From Candidatus Cybelea palsarum (GTDB taxonomy: Bacteria; Vulcanimicrobiota; Vulcanimicrobiia; Vulcanimicrobiales; Vulcanimicrobiaceae), in NCBI GenBank assembly GCA_003166915.1, contig PMUK01000204.1, positions 18,556 through 82,555 on the forward strand: DNA of 64,000 bases, written 5' to 3'. Below, one piece after another: positions 25,098 to 33,612 of the stretch. Under the pieces are notes generated by a model that ran no database searches, was not told where the DNA came from, and was given only the letters and a program-made list of their open reading frames with translations. The translations under genes were made by a program, and so were the position numbers. Each line of letters opens with the position of its first letter. The stretch's first letter is position 1.

Positions 25098-25514
25098 TTA
25101 CGCGCGGCGAACGGTTCTGGCGAGGTACAACGCAACCGGCAACGCGTAAAACACGACGTTCGGAATCAAATCCGCAACGAAGCCCTTACTCCACGGCGCG
25201 CCGGTCTTCATCGTTATCATGAGATTCATCACAGTGTTCACGACGACCCCTAACGCGATCGCACCGACGATCCAGTTCTGCAGCTTACCGATCGCGTTGA
25301 AAACATACGCGTAGATCACGGCCCACACGATCGCAGTCACGAAATGGACGATGACGCCAAGTACTGGAGAGGCGCCTGGCCCGGCAGCTATCGCCGCATT
25401 GTGGGTCTCCAGGACGACCGGTGAGACGTGCAGCTCGATCGACAGAAACGCATCGACGATGATCCCGCCAATGATGCCGGCGATAGTGGCCTGGACGACG
25501 AGCGAGCGGCTCAT
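25098..25514 (-). CDS. Four-helix membrane protein, unknown function
   Basis: This encodes 138 residues with four predicted membrane helices (ATIAGIIGGIIVDAFLSIEL; LGVIVHFVTAIVWAVIYAYV; IVGAIALGVVVNTVMNLMI; ADLIPNVVFYALPVALYLAR). Its start overlaps the stop of the molybdoenzyme gene by 4 bases, so it is the last gene of that operon. It could be a membrane partner of that enzyme or a DUF1440/YagU-like protein. Neither is certain. Confidence 0.75.
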   Translation of the reverse strand: MSRSLVVQATIAGIIGGIIVDAFLSIELHVSPVVLETHNAAIAAGPGASPVLGVIVHFVTAIVWAVIYAYVFNAIGKLQNWIVGAIALGVVVNTVMNLMITMKTGAPWSKGFVADLIPNVVFYALPVALYLARTVRRA

Positions 25515-28039
25515 GTTGCCGTTGCCTTTTCAGGCATTTTACGCTTCAGATTGTACGTGATCGCGGATAGCGAGATGTGGACATCGCGCGGAGCGGCGTC
25601 CGGCGACGGCGCAAGTGTGATGCGGATACATTTATTGACGGGCTGATTGCTCTTATCGGCGACACTCCGGACCGGAACGAGAACGTTCGCCTCAGGGTAG
25701 TACGTCGCCGCACAATGGCGCGAAATCGTATACGGGACGACGAGAAAACTCGGGGCTATCCTCGTCTCGCCTTCAAAATGACTTCGAATGTCCACGAGCT
25801 GCCCAGCCTGAAGACCGGCCTCTCGCATGTCGTCTGCATTTAGGAAAATCACCCTCCGACCGCCATAGACGCCGCGATAGCGATCGTCGAGGCCATAGAT
25901 CGTCGAATTGAACTGATCGTGCGATCGTATGGTCATCATTAGGTACTCGCCCGGGCCAAGATCGTGCTTAGGAATTGGGGTGATCGAAAACTGCGCCTTG
26001 CCGGAAGCCGTTTCGAAACGTCGATCGCGAGCGCCGTTCGGAAGGTAGAAGGTCTTCTGGGTGCGGATCCGATCGTTGAAATTCTCAAAGCCGGGGACGA
26101 CCCGCGAAATCGCGTCTCGAATCAAGTCGTAGCTTCCGGCGAGGGCTGGCCAGGGAACCGGCGAGTCACCCAGCGTCGCATGAGCGATGCCGGCAACGAT
26201 TGCGACATCGCTTCGGAGGAGCGGAGATGCTGGAGGAAGCCGCCCTTGCGACGAGCCGATCTCACCCATCGCGTCTTCGACGGTGACGAACTGCTCGCGA
26301 CCATTTTGCACGTCGCGTTCCGAGCGCCCGATGCACGGCAGAATAAGGGCCTGTTCACCAGTTACGATGTGAGAGCGGTTCAACTTCGTGGAGACATACG
26401 CGGTCAAACGGCAGTGCTGTATCGCGTGCGCCGCGTAAGCCGTGTCCGGAACGTTCGAAATGAAATTGCCGCTGATCGCAAGGAACACCTTGATCTGCCT
26501 GTCGCACATCGCGTGAAGCGTTTCTACGGTATCTTTGCCCCAGTCAGTCGGTGGGACGAAATTGAACTCGCGTCCGAGCGCTTCGAGAAAGCGCTTTCCA
26601 GGCCGCTCCCAGATGCCCATCGTGCGATCGCCTTGGACGTTGGAGTGCCCACGCACGCAGCACGTTCCGGCGCCGGGCTTTCCCATGTGGCCGCCCAGTA
26701 ATAGAAGGTTCACGACCGCAGCAACGTTGTCGACGCCGTTCTTCTGCTGCGTCAAGCCCATCGCCCAAGCGCAAATCATCCGTTTCGATGAGGCGCACAA
26801 CCGGCCCGCAGTCACGATCTGTTCCTTTGTCAGTCCGCTTCCGGCGACGATTTCTTCCCAGGTTGTGCCCTTGAGGTCGTCTACCAACGACGCAAATCCC
26901 GAGGTGTACTCGCTGATGAAGGCGTGGTCCACGCCACCCAAGCGGCCGGCATCGTCCTCCTCAAGCATAAATTTCATGATTCCCTTGATGAGCGATACGT
27001 CGCCGTTGATCCGAACCGGAAGATAGAGGTCCGCGAGCGCAGTTCCATCCTCGACGAATGCCAATGGGAACTCGAGAGGATTCGGATAGTCTTGAGGGTT
27101 TGGGTTGGTTACCCGCATCAAGCCCGTTTCGGGGAGCGGGTTCACCGCGATGATCTTGGCGCCCTGACGTTTAGCCGCTTGGAGCGAGGTCAGCATGCGA
27201 GGATGATTTGTGCCTGGATTGTTGCCAAATATGACGATCAGGTCGCATTTCTCGAAATCGTTAACCGTTACGGTTCCCTTGCCGATGCCTAAGGTTTCCG
27301 TCAATCCGACGCCGGACGATTCGTGGCACATGTTCGAACAATCCGGAAGGTTATTGGTTCCAAACTGCCGCGCGAACAACTGAAGGAGAAAGGCCGGCTC
27401 GTTCGTCGTCTTTCCTGAAGTGTAGAAAGCGGCTTCGTCCGGCGACGCCAGCGCTTTCAACTCGTCCGCCACGAGTTGGAATGCCGCGTCCCACGAAATT
27501 GGTTCGTAATGCTCGGCGCCGCGTCGAAGGATCATCGGCTCGGTCAGGCGCCCTTGTTGATTTAGCCAGTAGTCTGACTTTTCGGCCAGGTCGAGAACCG
27601 AATGCTTCGCGAAAAACTCGCGGGCGATGCGCTTTTTCGTCGCTTCGTCCGAGAGAGCTTTTGCTCCGTTCTCGCAAAATTCGAAGACCTTTCGACGATC
27701 GGGATTGCCCCACGCGCAGCTTTGGCAATCAAATCCATCCCGCTGGTTTATTCGGGTGAAGGTCTCAGCGGTTCGAAGCGGCCCCATCTCTCCCAGGCCG
27801 AATTGGAACGACTTTAAAATAGCGGGAAGCCCGGCTGCCGTCATGTGCGCCTTACCGATCCGCGTGCCGGCGATCTCTTCAGGGTTCTGGGCCTGGCGAG
27901 CGATCGCGTCGTTCGCTGCGTTCAGTATCGCAGCTGCTTCGCGCCGAGCCGCCTCGCTTTGTCCGGCGGTTTCCTTGCTTCGATAGGATTCGAAACATTG
28001 TGTCGGGTTTGCGGTGTTTTCGCTGCTCGCATCGGACAT
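25511..28039 (-). CDS. FdhF/YdeP-family molybdopterin oxidoreductase
   Basis: This encodes 842 residues from the ATG at 28039 with GAGG upstream. The N-terminal signature is FDCQSCAWGNPDRRK and EFCENGAKALS. The molybdopterin domain is WDAAFQLVADELKALASPDE with SNMCHESSGVGLTETLG at the cofactor site. The MGD-binding C-terminal domain is EYLMMTIRSHDQFNSTIYG. No twin-arginine signal is visible, so it is cytoplasmic like YdeP. The family resembles formate dehydrogenase H, but for most members the substrate is unknown. It is co-transcribed with a dehydrogenase and a PPC protein upstream. Confidence 0.88.
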   Translation of the reverse strand: MSDASSENTANPTQCFESYRSKETAGQSEAARREAAAILNAANDAIARQAQNPEEIAGTRIGKAHMTAAGLPAILKSFQFGLGEMGPLRTAETFTRINQRDGFDCQSCAWGNPDRRKVFEFCENGAKALSDEATKKRIAREFFAKHSVLDLAEKSDYWLNQQGRLTEPMILRRGAEHYEPISWDAAFQLVADELKALASPDEAAFYTSGKTTNEPAFLLQLFARQFGTNNLPDCSNMCHESSGVGLTETLGIGKGTVTVNDFEKCDLIVIFGNNPGTNHPRMLTSLQAAKRQGAKIIAVNPLPETGLMRVTNPNPQDYPNPLEFPLAFVEDGTALADLYLPVRINGDVSLIKGIMKFMLEEDDAGRLGGVDHAFISEYTSGFASLVDDLKGTTWEEIVAGSGLTKEQIVTAGRLCASSKRMICAWAMGLTQQKNGVDNVAAVVNLLLLGGHMGKPGAGTCCVRGHSNVQGDRTMGIWERPGKRFLEALGREFNFVPPTDWGKDTVETLHAMCDRQIKVFLAISGNFISNVPDTAYAAHAIQHCRLTAYVSTKLNRSHIVTGEQALILPCIGRSERDVQNGREQFVTVEDAMGEIGSSQGRLPPASPLLRSDVAIVAGIAHATLGDSPVPWPALAGSYDLIRDAISRVVPGFENFNDRIRTQKTFYLPNGARDRRFETASGKAQFSITPIPKHDLGPGEYLMMTIRSHDQFNSTIYGLDDRYRGVYGGRRVIFLNADDMREAGLQAGQLVDIRSHFEGETRIAPSFLVVPYTISRHCAATYYPEANVLVPVRSVADKSNQPVNKCIRITLAPSPDAAPRDVHISLSAITYNLKRKMPEKATAT

Positions 28040-28056
28040 GTCGCCGTCCTCGCTAT

Positions 28057-28941
28057 TTAATTTGAGGTTGTGAGCGCCAGATACGCGCCGATAACGTCGC
28101 GATCGCCCAAACCCGTTTGGAGGGCACTTTCCCATTGCGTCGCAATCGATTGTGCCATTGGTAGCCGTCGGTGCGCGCGGTTCGCGGCATCGAGGGCGAG
28201 GTGAAGATCCTTCGACGCCAGGGCGAGTGAAAAGTCAGGATCGAACGCGCCGCGCTCGATCTTGTCAAGCTTGGAAAGCGCCCACGGCGCATCGAGCGCG
28301 GTAGACCCTATACACGTCGAGACGTCGTTGAGGGAAACGCCGAGCGACTGTGCGAGCACGGCCGTCTCGGCAATTCCTTCGCCAAGCACGGCGAGCCACG
28401 TGTTGAGAACAAGCTTCATTCGCGAGCCGGTCCCGGCGCGCTCCCAACGGATCGTCTTCTGGCCGAGCGCGGAGAAGACCGGCGCTAGCGCGTCAAGCGC
28501 CCCGGCAGGCCCTGAAGCAAGGATCAGGAGCTTCCCCTCTTCCGCGGGCGTCTTTGAGCCGGAGACCGGCGCGTCGACGAACACGACGTCGGGCCGACGC
28601 TCCTTTGCGAGCGCGATGGCGCGCTCGGTCCCGTCGGCACCGATCGTGCTCATCTGAAGCCAGATGGCGCCGTGAGGAAGGGCTGCCAGCGCCTGCGGCA
28701 TCGTCTCCTCGATCGCGGCGATCGTTGGGACCATCGTGATCACGACGCCGGCGTCGCGCACCGCTTCCTCCGGGATCGCTGCGACCACGGCACCAGCCTC
28801 CGCGAGCCGCGCTGCCACGGCGGGGGTACGGTCCCATACGCTCACTTGCATTCCGGCACCGAGCAGTCGCCGTGCAAACGCTGAACCCATCGTACCGACG
28901 CCAAGGACGGCAACATTTTGAATAGGTTCCACTTGAATCAC
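28057..28941 (-). CDS. NAD(P)-dependent 3-hydroxyisobutyrate-dehydrogenase-like enzyme
   Basis: This encodes about 294 residues. The Rossmann start is VAVLGVGTMGSAFARRLLGA. The catalytic region has FVDAPVSGSKTPAEEGKL and a Lys in GSRMKLVLNTWLA, as in beta-hydroxyacid dehydrogenases and glyoxylate/succinic semialdehyde reductases. The start is not certain: GTG 28941 or GTG 28932, both after AAGGA. It lies 13 bases behind the PPC gene and 17 before the molybdoenzyme. The substrate is unknown. Confidence 0.85.
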   Translation of the reverse strand: MIQVEPIQNVAVLGVGTMGSAFARRLLGAGMQVSVWDRTPAVAARLAEAGAVVAAIPEEAVRDAGVVITMVPTIAAIEETMPQALAALPHGAIWLQMSTIGADGTERAIALAKERRPDVVFVDAPVSGSKTPAEEGKLLILASGPAGALDALAPVFSALGQKTIRWERAGTGSRMKLVLNTWLAVLGEGIAETAVLAQSLGVSLNDVSTCIGSTALDAPWALSKLDKIERGAFDPDFSLALASKDLHLALDAANRAHRRLPMAQSIATQWESALQTGLGDRDVIGAYLALTTSN

Positions 28942-28954
28942 ATCCTTTTCGGGA

Positions 28955-29398
28955 TCAAAGCAATGGGTCGATAAGTGACAATCCACTTGATGGGTCAAAG
29001 CTGCGACGCAAATAGGCGGGAGATTCAGAAATGATCGCTTCGAATGTTGGACGAACGTGCGCTTCGAGCAAATGCCCACCGCGCGTCGTTCCATCGGAAC
29101 GGCCAACGACAACGTGTGCGTGAAGTTGCGGCTCCCCCTCCGGCGTAACGGAGAAATCGCCGATGCAAGAAAGCATCTCCACCTGCTCGTCTATTGAGAT
29201 AGGCCGATATTTCTTACGCTGAATATCGAACCAGCTTACGGTAGCGCGTTCGAATGCACCGATCGCTGTGAAGCTCGCCGCCGTGATGTGCTCCGCTTTC
29301 GCGAAGTGGGTCAACGCATCTTTGACTTCATCTCCAGGTTGCAGGATCACGGCGAAGATTTTCTGGCCATTGCTCTCGTCCACTAACTTGCTACGCAT
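28955..29398 (-). CDS. PPC (DUF296) domain protein
   Basis: This encodes 147 residues from an ATG after GGGAGAAGGG. The whole protein is one PPC domain (GDEVKDALTHFAKAEHITAA; LSCIGDFSVTPEGEPQLHAH; GGHLLEAHVRPTFEAII). His residues in QLHAHVVV and GGHLLEAHV match the metal- or ligand-binding positions of the family. In bacteria these are small trimeric cytoplasmic proteins of unclear role. It is the first gene of the dehydrogenase/molybdoenzyme operon. Confidence 0.88.
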   Translation of the reverse strand: MRSKLVDESNGQKIFAVILQPGDEVKDALTHFAKAEHITAASFTAIGAFERATVSWFDIQRKKYRPISIDEQVEMLSCIGDFSVTPEGEPQLHAHVVVGRSDGTTRGGHLLEAHVRPTFEAIISESPAYLRRSFDPSSGLSLIDPLL

Positions 29399-29497
29399 GT
29401 CCCTTCTCCCAATCGTCTGGCGGCCGCCCTTCACCATCGAGTACGGTAGAGGCACAGGGCTGGCCTCCCGAACCGTCACTTACCCGCTGGCGAAAGC

Positions 29498-29689
29498 TTA
29501 ATGGTGGAAGAAGCGGGATGCAAGAAACGGCCAAAGCCGTTGACCTGTAAATATTCCAAGCAGTCCGATAAGGCCGAGAAATGGCGGCGCTGGCGACGGC
29601 AATTTCACCAGGCTAAAAACAACACCGACGGCAAGACCAGTACCAAATGCGAGGAGCACCGCGCTGGACGAAACGACTTGATCACTCAT
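29498..29689 (-). CDS. XapX-domain small membrane protein
   Basis: This encodes 63 residues with two membrane helices (SAVLLAFGTGLAVGVVFSLV; FLGLIGLLGIFTGQRLWPFL) and the conserved SPAPPFLGLIGLLGI, which is diagnostic of XapX/DUF1427. No catalytic function is known. The start codon is the ATG at 29689; the ribosome binding site is weak. Confidence 0.75.
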   Translation of the reverse strand: MSDQVVSSSAVLLAFGTGLAVGVVFSLVKLPSPAPPFLGLIGLLGIFTGQRLWPFLASRFFHH

Positions 29690-29727
29690 GCGGGGAGTCT
29701 CGCGGCGCTGCTCGCCTTTTTCCTTCC

Positions 29728-29815
29728 CTAACACGGATCGCCCATCTCGGATCGGCCTCGGCACGTGGGTTATTGGCGGATGGAAGTGGGGCGGCGCCGA
29801 CGAGTCCCATCGTGT
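29728..29815 (+). pseudogene. N-terminal scrap of an aldo/keto reductase gene
   Basis: On the plus strand the frame reads NTDRPSRIGLGTWVIGGWKW followed by GGADE, then stops matching. This is nearly the same as the start of the intact reductase at 14818 (SRIGLGTWAIGGWMWGGPDDE). About 290 residues of the family are missing, and no start codon is attached. Confidence 0.7.
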
Positions 29816-29947
29816 ACCGTCACGAATGTAGCGGCGAGCTACTGTGACACTCTTATGACCCAAGGGGCCGCGTGGGACGCGCACCCACTCAAGATGTTGT
29901 TCGAGCGCGAGAGGTGCCCGTGGGCTGTGCCACAGTGTCGGCTCGCC

Positions 29948-30820
29948 TTATCGCAGTTGCACGACCATGCCCGCGCCGATGTAGCTAAATCTCAACGCCG
30001 GAATACCCGTAAGCGCGTGTCCGTACTCGACGTCGACCTCAGTACGGGTTCCTAGGAGCTTCTGTATACCAAAATCCGTGAATGCTCGGTCTCCCCGGTT
30101 CAATGCAACCTTAGACACAAGAACGTATTCGGCATAAAACTGGTAGTAATTTGGAATCTGTGTCGTCAGCACAACGGAAGGCGTCGTCGTGCCATATTGG
30201 CCATGGATATGATCCGCATAACCACCGGTGGATGATATCGCCACTGTCGTAGCGATGCTCGTCGCTGGGCTTAAGGAATACGACGCGTCGAAGTTACCGG
30301 TCAACGTGGCATTGCCAGCCGTAAGAAACGTCGAGCCGTTTGGACCCGTGTACAACCCGTCAAAGGCGACCGTCCATTTCCCGGCTGGCGGCAGCTCCCA
30401 CTTGAAGCCGAGGCCGGAGTCGGCTGCTCCGTTCGTTAGCGTGTCCGGGTGGCCACTCGCGTATGTACGCGTGGCTTCATAATTTGGCCCGATGACGTCG
30501 ATTTCAAAGCGCGGTATAATGCCAAGCCTAAGGAAGTTTTGGGGAACCTGGCTTAGGATCGAGCCCGAGCTGGCAGTGCCGTTTACTTGGTTTTGATAGC
30601 CAAGCTCAAAGACGGCAGTGTGCTCTTTGACGGCGCAAGCACTGTATCCGATTGTTGGCCGATTAGCGGTTGCTAACAGGCGCCCAGGTCCGCCGCACGG
30701 ATCTGAAGCCTCGGGACTCGGCGACGGTCGGGGCGCGCGGGATTGCTGGTTGTGAGCACTCGCAGAAACACAGAAAGTTATGCTTACGAGCGCTAGGGCG
30801 ACTGCGATAGCGTACTTCAC
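29948..30820 (-). CDS. Outer-membrane beta-barrel protein (transporter/MetA-pathway-like)
   Basis: This encodes 290 residues from a GTG that overlaps the transporter stop by 4 bases. A signal peptide (YAIAVALALVSITFCVSASA) and a Pro-rich linker lead into alternating beta strands (HTAVFELGYQNQVNG; GLGFKWELPPAGKWTVAFDG; TEVDVEYGHALTGIP). It resembles the small transporter-like barrel group used in envelope proteins of unknown substrate. Coupling to an Nramp-type transporter suggests a shared transport task, but this is inference. Confidence 0.7.
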   Translation of the reverse strand: MKYAIAVALALVSITFCVSASAHNQQSRAPRPSPSPEASDPCGGPGRLLATANRPTIGYSACAVKEHTAVFELGYQNQVNGTASSGSILSQVPQNFLRLGIIPRFEIDVIGPNYEATRTYASGHPDTLTNGAADSGLGFKWELPPAGKWTVAFDGLYTGPNGSTFLTAGNATLTGNFDASYSLSPATSIATTVAISSTGGYADHIHGQYGTTTPSVVLTTQIPNYYQFYAEYVLVSKVALNRGDRAFTDFGIQKLLGTRTEVDVEYGHALTGIPALRFSYIGAGMVVQLR

Positions 30821-32118
30821 GATCCCTTCGCCATGAAGTAGAACATGCCGATGGCAGCCCCACCCATGAGCGCGACGGTAGCCCATCCCCAAGCGCGCGC
30901 GAGTACTGAACTTTTCCAGGCGCCCATAATCGAAGAATTGGAAGCCAACCATACGATTGCAGCTAGAAGTGGAACTGCTGCAACGCCGTTAAGGACCGCT
31001 GACCAGAACAATGCCTTAATAGCGTCGACCCGAAGCAGATTCATTGCTATGCCTATGATAATGCCCACCGCGATAACACCGTAGAACTTTGGGGCACGAT
31101 GGTGTGGTTCGTTGAGGCCCTCGCGAAATTTAAACGTTTGGGCGGCAACGTAAGCTGACGATCCGGCCATAACCGGAACGGCTAGCACGCCAGTGCCAAC
31201 CATTCCTAACGTAAATAGCAGTTCGGCAAATCGTCCCGCCAGCGGTCTCAACGCTTCTGCAGCTTGCTGGGCAGTTGCGATGTTGTGTTTTCCATGAAGG
31301 CCGAGTGTGGTGGCTGTCGTTACAATTATGAAGAAGGCGACGATATTAGAAAAGATCATGCCTGCATTGACGTCCGCATGCATGTCCTTGACCGCGGCTT
31401 CGTGCGTCCCGCGCCGAGACGCGAGGGTCGTATTCCCCGATTGCTTTTCTTCTTCTACCATAAGCGATGCTTGCCAGAAGAACAGATACGGCGTGATGGT
31501 AGTGCCGAGGACGCCAACCATAGTTGAAAGCCAACCACTATCGAAATGGAATTGAGGAACGATGAACTGCCTCAGCACAAGTGGCCAGGGTGGGTGCACG
31601 ACGAAAGCCGCGATGATGTACGCAAACAGCGAGAGCGTTAGCCATTTGAAAAAGCGGGCGATCAAAGCATAGGGCAGCCAAACTTGAGCAGCGATGAGTC
31701 CGACGCCAAAGAAGAACACCCATGCGTCCACGGGCAGCGGCAGAACGAGATGAGCAGCAGCCGCCATTCCGCCGAGATCCGCACCGACGTTGAACGTATT
31801 TGCAACAATGACGACGGAGGCTAAACCGTACGCTAGCAGTAGGGGTAAGCGCTTTCGCATGACCGCTGCCAGCCCTTCGCCCGTCACCATTGCAATGCGT
31901 GCGCACATTCCTTGGATAACCGCCATCATCGGCGTCGACACAAGGGTTAGCCATAGCATTGAAAAGCCGGTTGCCGCACCGGCTACTGAATAGGTGGAAA
32001 TCCCCGACGGATCGTCGTCTGCAGCGCCTGTGATGAGGCCAGGCCCCAAAATTCGGAAAAAATGGACGAATCGCTGCCCAATGGTCGCCTGATGTCCCGC
32101 GCCTGTTCGGATAGTCAC
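30817..32118 (-). CDS. Nramp-family divalent cation transporter, divergent branch
   Basis: This encodes 433 residues and about eleven membrane helices. TM1 has GPGLITGAADDDPSGISTYS in place of the DPGN signature. TM6 has VLGTTITPYLFFWQ in place of the MPH motif, so both metal-site helices differ from MntH. This matches the Nramp-related branch, some of whose members carry other ions such as Mg2+. The metal carried here cannot be stated. The start is GTG. The downstream barrel gene overlaps by 4 bases. Confidence 0.85.
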   Translation of the reverse strand: MTIRTGAGHQATIGQRFVHFFRILGPGLITGAADDDPSGISTYSVAGAATGFSMLWLTLVSTPMMAVIQGMCARIAMVTGEGLAAVMRKRLPLLLAYGLASVVIVANTFNVGADLGGMAAAAHLVLPLPVDAWVFFFGVGLIAAQVWLPYALIARFFKWLTLSLFAYIIAAFVVHPPWPLVLRQFIVPQFHFDSGWLSTMVGVLGTTITPYLFFWQASLMVEEEKQSGNTTLASRRGTHEAAVKDMHADVNAGMIFSNIVAFFIIVTTATTLGLHGKHNIATAQQAAEALRPLAGRFAELLFTLGMVGTGVLAVPVMAGSSAYVAAQTFKFREGLNEPHHRAPKFYGVIAVGIIIGIAMNLLRVDAIKALFWSAVLNGVAAVPLLAAIVWLASNSSIMGAWKSSVLARAWGWATVALMGGAAIGMFYFMAKGS

Positions 32119-32620
32119 CCCTTAAATATGGTTTCTTATTATAAATTTCGAATAGTATTCCCCTGGTCGCACGAGCGAAACCACGGCTTATTATGCTGAC
32201 CCGGCAAGTTCATGCCTTGCTGAAGCTTGGACGGCCGGCACCGGACACTGGAACTCGAAGCGCTATGCGGTTTCCGGAAGATAAGGTTTCCTGCGATCAT
32301 TTCTTACGTCATTTTTCTTAAGCAGAATACCGCCAATGACGCGAACATCGAGCAGGCAGCCAGAAAACGTTGGCGCGCCGTTGAGCACCATTACGTCGAC
32401 GGATCGCGGTCATCCCCCAGTGTTTGGGGAATGAAGCCGTAATCGGTAGGGCCACATTGAGCCCTTCCCTGAGCGTCATCTTCAGCCGCATGATTCCGTA
32501 CTTGGGCCCGAACGCGAACTTGTGGTGAATGCCGGCGGGCGCGTCGAGTTGCCGGATACCTCGTCGAGAGCGGCGCGTGCCGCAGCCGGGAAAAAAACGG
32601 TACGCGCGGTAATATAAAGC
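32119..32620. other. Intergenic region without a supported gene
   Basis: These 502 bases between the divergent Nramp and NTF2-like genes hold only short frames. A minus-strand TATAAT (32138-32143) lies 20 bases before the transporter GTG and is a likely -10 box with a very short leader. A plus-strand AT-rich AATATAAAG lies directly before the NTF2-like ATG. The minus-strand piece near 32500 (APAGIHHKFAFGPKYGIMRL) may be a gene relic, but I cannot assign it. Confidence 0.5.
32138..32143 (-). promoter_or_regulatory. Putative -10 element for the Nramp-like transporter
   Basis: A perfect TATAAT on the minus strand lies 20 bases upstream of the GTG in a locally AT-rich patch. No clear -35 hexamer is seen. 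This predicts a leader of only about a dozen bases. Confidence 0.35.
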
Positions 32621-33022
32621 ATGACTACACAAGAATTGATCTCTCAGGCTTATTATGCTTTTAACCAGCGAGACGTTGACGCCTCACTCATGCTGATGAG
32701 TGAGAATGTCAGTTGGCCCAAGGCCTCCGAGGGCGGTCGAGTCGTCGGGAAACAAGAAATACGAGATTATTGGACGCGTCAGTGGGCGGAGTTCGATCCT
32801 CGCGTCGACGTACTTGAAGTGGTCGAACGTGAAGCGGGCAAGACCGATGTCAAGGTTCATCAGCTCGTAAAGAATTTGAAAGGCGACGTCTTGTCAGACA
32901 CGGAGCTATGGCACGTCTATGCCATTGCGAACGGCCTCATTGAGCGCATGGACATCGAGGAAGGGGAAGGTGTTTTAGAAGGGTCGTCCGCTGCTTTTTC
33001 GGAGAGCATTCACCCGAAATGA
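32621..33022 (+). CDS. SnoaL/NTF2-like protein
   Basis: This encodes 133 residues with the cone-shaped NTF2-like pattern: an N-terminal helix (QELISQAYYAFNQRDVDASL), the strand MLMSENVSWPKASEGGRVVG, the segment DYWTRQWAEFDP, and the final strand ELWHVYAIANGLIERMDI. Such proteins bind small ligands or act as isomerases or scaffolds. The substrate is unknown. The gene is isolated, with no operon partner. Confidence 0.8.
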   Translation: MTTQELISQAYYAFNQRDVDASLMLMSENVSWPKASEGGRVVGKQEIRDYWTRQWAEFDPRVDVLEVVEREAGKTDVKVHQLVKNLKGDVLSDTELWHVYAIANGLIERMDIEEGEGVLEGSSAAFSESIHPK

Positions 33023-33023
33023 T

Positions 33024-33360
33024 CCCGCGAGCGCGGCGGTCTTGAAACTCGCTAATGCCATCACGATACGTCCCGATTGGTTGGACGCTTTCCTGACTCG
33101 AAGCGAGCTTGAAAGAGAAAACCGTGCCGTCGCCAAGACCTCCGAAGAACGTAGTGCCGTAAAGCGTGCCATTGAGAGCAACTACGCCAGCCAGCGGATC
33201 ATAGCCGTCGCTGTGCCCGTTCCCGTGCCCCTGGAAAGAATAGAGCACGCGCTCCTGTCCCGACGAAGCATTGAGTGCGAAAATCGTGCCGCATCCCTCG
33301 GCGCCGCAGTTACCACTTGGGCCATTTCCGCTGCCTTTCGTAGTGCCGTAGAGAGCCATT
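33024..33360 (-). pseudogene. Fragment of a GloVer-repeat secreted protein
   Basis: The frame contains two LYGTT-type repeats (ALYGTTKGSGNGPSGN; GTIFALNASSGQERVLYSFQ; NGTLYGTTFFGGLGDGTVF), characteristic of choice-of-anchor tandem-repeat GloVer proteins. There is no signal peptide and no further repeats. Full-length members are several hundred residues long. The C-terminal part drifts into non-homologous sequence overlapping the NTF2-like gene. It is a remnant. Confidence 0.65.
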
Positions 33361-33476
33361 AATAGCGATTAAACCCGCATGCGGATTCACACCATGTCCA
33401 AGCTGCAAATCAAGCTACAGTAACGGCGCTCGAAACGCACCACTTATGAAAGAGGTCAACTTTCAGGCGCGGTTTT

Positions 33477-33552
33477 TGGTGGAGATGTGGGGACTCGAAC
33501 CCCAGACCCCTTACATGCGAAGCAAGTGCTCTACCAGCTGAGCTACATCCCC
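33477..33552 (-). tRNA. tRNA-Ala, anticodon CGC
   Basis: This is a 76-nt cloverleaf with encoded CCA. The acceptor stem GGGGATG/CATCTCC has one G-T pair. The D arm is GCTC..GAGC. The anticodon stem is CTTGC/GTAAG with loop TTCGCAT, so the anticodon is CGC reading GCG codons. The T arm contains GGTTCGAGTCC. GCG is a favoured alanine codon in the surrounding genes. Confidence 0.93.
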
Positions 33553-33612
33553 ACGGTACCTGACGGCGACGTGGAGGATTGTACGCGCTGGAGTAGGCAC
33601 CTGTCAAAGCAA

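Noticed and set aside
25511-28039. Selenocysteine site in the formate-dehydrogenase-like enzyme
   Set aside because: The frame contains no internal TGA; the active-site region carries an ordinary Cys codon.
32318-32632. Minus-strand ORF of 104 codons before the NTF2-like gene
   Set aside because: No start signal and no recognised domain; it overlaps the promoter region of the plus-strand gene.
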